Source: Candidatus Pelagibacter sp.
GTDB lineage: Bacteria > Pseudomonadota > Alphaproteobacteria > Pelagibacterales > Pelagibacteraceae
Direction of reading: 5' to 3'
DNA length: 6,432 nucleotides
Assembly: GCA_017880265.1 (NCBI GenBank)
Contig: JAFJTK010000075.1
Location: 1 to 6,432 of the forward strand
Shown: in pieces, positions 5,557 through 6,432 of the stretch
Layout of the letters: each line of letters starts with the position of its first letter
Position numbering within the stretch: position 1 is the stretch's first letter
Notes under the pieces: generated by a model
Database searches by the model: none
Told to the model about the DNA's origin: nothing
Seen by the model: the letters and a program-made list of their open reading frames with translations, nothing else
Translations under genes and position numbers: made by a program

Positions 5557-6432
5557 GTATAGATCAGCTCTTACAGAAATTAAAATTATTAATAGCACCA
5601 TTGGTATGCATGCTAAATTAATTTCATTCCAAGTAAAATTTAAAATTGAATAACCAGCTGTTAAACTTGCAATAGACTGAATTGAAAAAACCATAACATC
5701 ATTAAATCCTTGTACTTTAAACTTTTCACTACTTGTATAACAAAGCACTAACAGGCTAGTTCCACCAATAAATAAAAAGTTCCACCCTACACCAAGTAAG
5801 ACAAGTGCTATTAAATAATTAAAAAAGGTTTGTTCATAAAAACTTAAAAAAATGCATAACAAATATATTATTGCTCCTGAATATATTATTGTTGAATGAC
5901 CATATTTCTTAATTAACGATCCAGTTATCAATGAGGGCAAAAACATTCCAATTATATGTGATTGAATTACGATACTGGTCGAGCCTAAAGTAAATCCATG
6001 CATTTTGTACATACTAATAGGTGTAGCAGTCATTAAAAAAGACATAATGGAATAAGCAAAAGCAGCTGTCACTATTGCTTGAAGTATTATGGGATTTTGT
6101 AAAAGTTCAAAATAAGATCTTTGTTTGCCTTTAATATCTTCATTCGTTTTTGGATTTTTTTCTGTTTTATAAAATAGTAAAAAGACAACAGGAATTATTG
6201 TTAGAACTGCAAGAGATATGTATGAGCCTGTATACAAATGATCTGTAATTATATCTTTTGAAAAATTTGCAATATTTGGACCAATTAATGCTGATAGAAT
6301 TGTTGCAAGTAATAATATCGAAATAGCTCTTGAGCTATTATTTTTTTCAACTGTCTCAGCCGCCGCAAATCTGTATTGATGTGTAAATGCTATCCCAGTT
6401 CCAATTACAAAACATGAAAAACAAAATAAGAT
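5527..6432 (-). CDS. MFS transporter, partial (N-terminus beyond right edge)
   Basis: A major facilitator superfamily inner-membrane transporter, visible as 301 residues reading open to the window edge; MFS proteins are usually about 400 residues, so the first 90-100 are missing. The frame continues upstream of the TTG at 6237, so that codon is an internal leucine rather than the start. The visible part begins in a hydrophobic helix, then shows HQYRFAAAE, a loop, and two helices ending in the central cytoplasmic loop (FYKTEKNPKTNED). The second half has MSFLMTATP (about visible residues 130-138), IQSHIIGMFLPSL (156-168) and GSLIKKYGH (171-179), the last being the MFS motif-A-like loop between helices 8 and 9. 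These resemble a widespread, poorly characterised proteobacterial MFS group whose substrate is not known to me. The 3' end overlaps the MATE gene by 21 bp on the opposite strand. Confidence 0.9.
   Translation of the reverse strand: MLFCFSCFVIGTGIAFTHQYRFAAAETVEKNNSSRAISILLLATILSALIGPNIANFSKDIITDHLYTGSYISLAVLTIIPVVFLLFYKTEKNPKTNEDIKGKQRSYFELLQNPIILQAIVTAAFAYSIMSFLMTATPISMYKMHGFTLGSTSIVIQSHIIGMFLPSLITGSLIKKYGHSTIIYSGAIIYLLCIFLSFYEQTFFNYLIALVLLGVGWNFLFIGGTSLLVLCYTSSEKFKVQGFNDVMVFSIQSIASLTAGYSILNFTWNEINLACIPMVLLIILISVRADLYKKNLSTAKS

Noticed and set aside
5527..6237. The MFS gene starting at the TTG at 6235-6237.
   Set aside because: The same frame stays open to the window edge with clear MFS sequence (HQYRFAAAE and membrane helices), so the TTG is an internal leucine and the gene is partial.
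1..6432. tRNA, rRNA, riboswitch, CRISPR array, insertion sequence or attachment site.
   Set aside because: Nearly every base is in a convincing gene. The two gaps (27 and 50 bp) are too short for such elements, and I saw no direct repeat series or terminal inverted repeats.

Overview
The window is AT-rich, almost fully coding bacterial DNA with very short or negative gene spacing and no clear Shine-Dalgarno sites. The GlmM and FtsH-type peptidase sequences look alphaproteobacterial. Together with the low GC and tight packing, this suggests a streamlined marine alphaproteobacterium of the Pelagibacterales (SAR11) kind. That assignment is inference from style and remembered family sequence, not from a marker gene.

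Layout. Minus strand, 1-1993: the N-terminal three quarters of glmM (phosphoglucosamine mutase, running off the left edge), and 27 bp upstream of it a gene for an FtsH-like M41 zinc peptidase. This peptidase has an intact catalytic site but no AAA+ ATPase domain; the front of the protein is instead a signal-peptide-like segment. Its start codon overlaps, head to head, the start of a plus-strand cytochrome b561 gene (1988-2515). That gene ends exactly where a minus-strand SAM-dependent methyltransferase gene (2516-3226) ends. A 50-bp divergent gap (3227-3276) leads into a plus-strand pair: a J1-crystallin-like member of the ADP-ribosylglycohydrolase family that appears to lack canonical metal-binding Asp residues (3277-4230), and a DinF-type MATE exporter (4231-5547) starting on the base after the first gene's stop. 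A minus-strand MFS transporter gene (5527-6432) overlaps the MATE 3' end by 21 bp and runs off the right edge.

How the genes fit together. glmM makes glucosamine-1-phosphate for peptidoglycan and LPS precursors, and ftsH-glmM adjacency is common in proteobacteria. The M41-only protein therefore sits where a full ftsH would be expected. The ADP-ribosylglycohydrolase-like gene and the MATE gene are probably cotranscribed, but no joint function can be read from sequence. Base composition falls from about 40% GC in a hand-counted 60-base sample inside the M41 gene to about 18% in one inside the methyltransferase gene.

The main candidate for something undescribed is the stand-alone, apparently exported M41 peptidase. 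The second is the altered active site of the ADP-ribosylglycohydrolase-like protein. I found no RNA genes, CRISPR arrays, insertion sequences or long repeats. The only gene-free stretches are 1016-1042 and 3227-3276.
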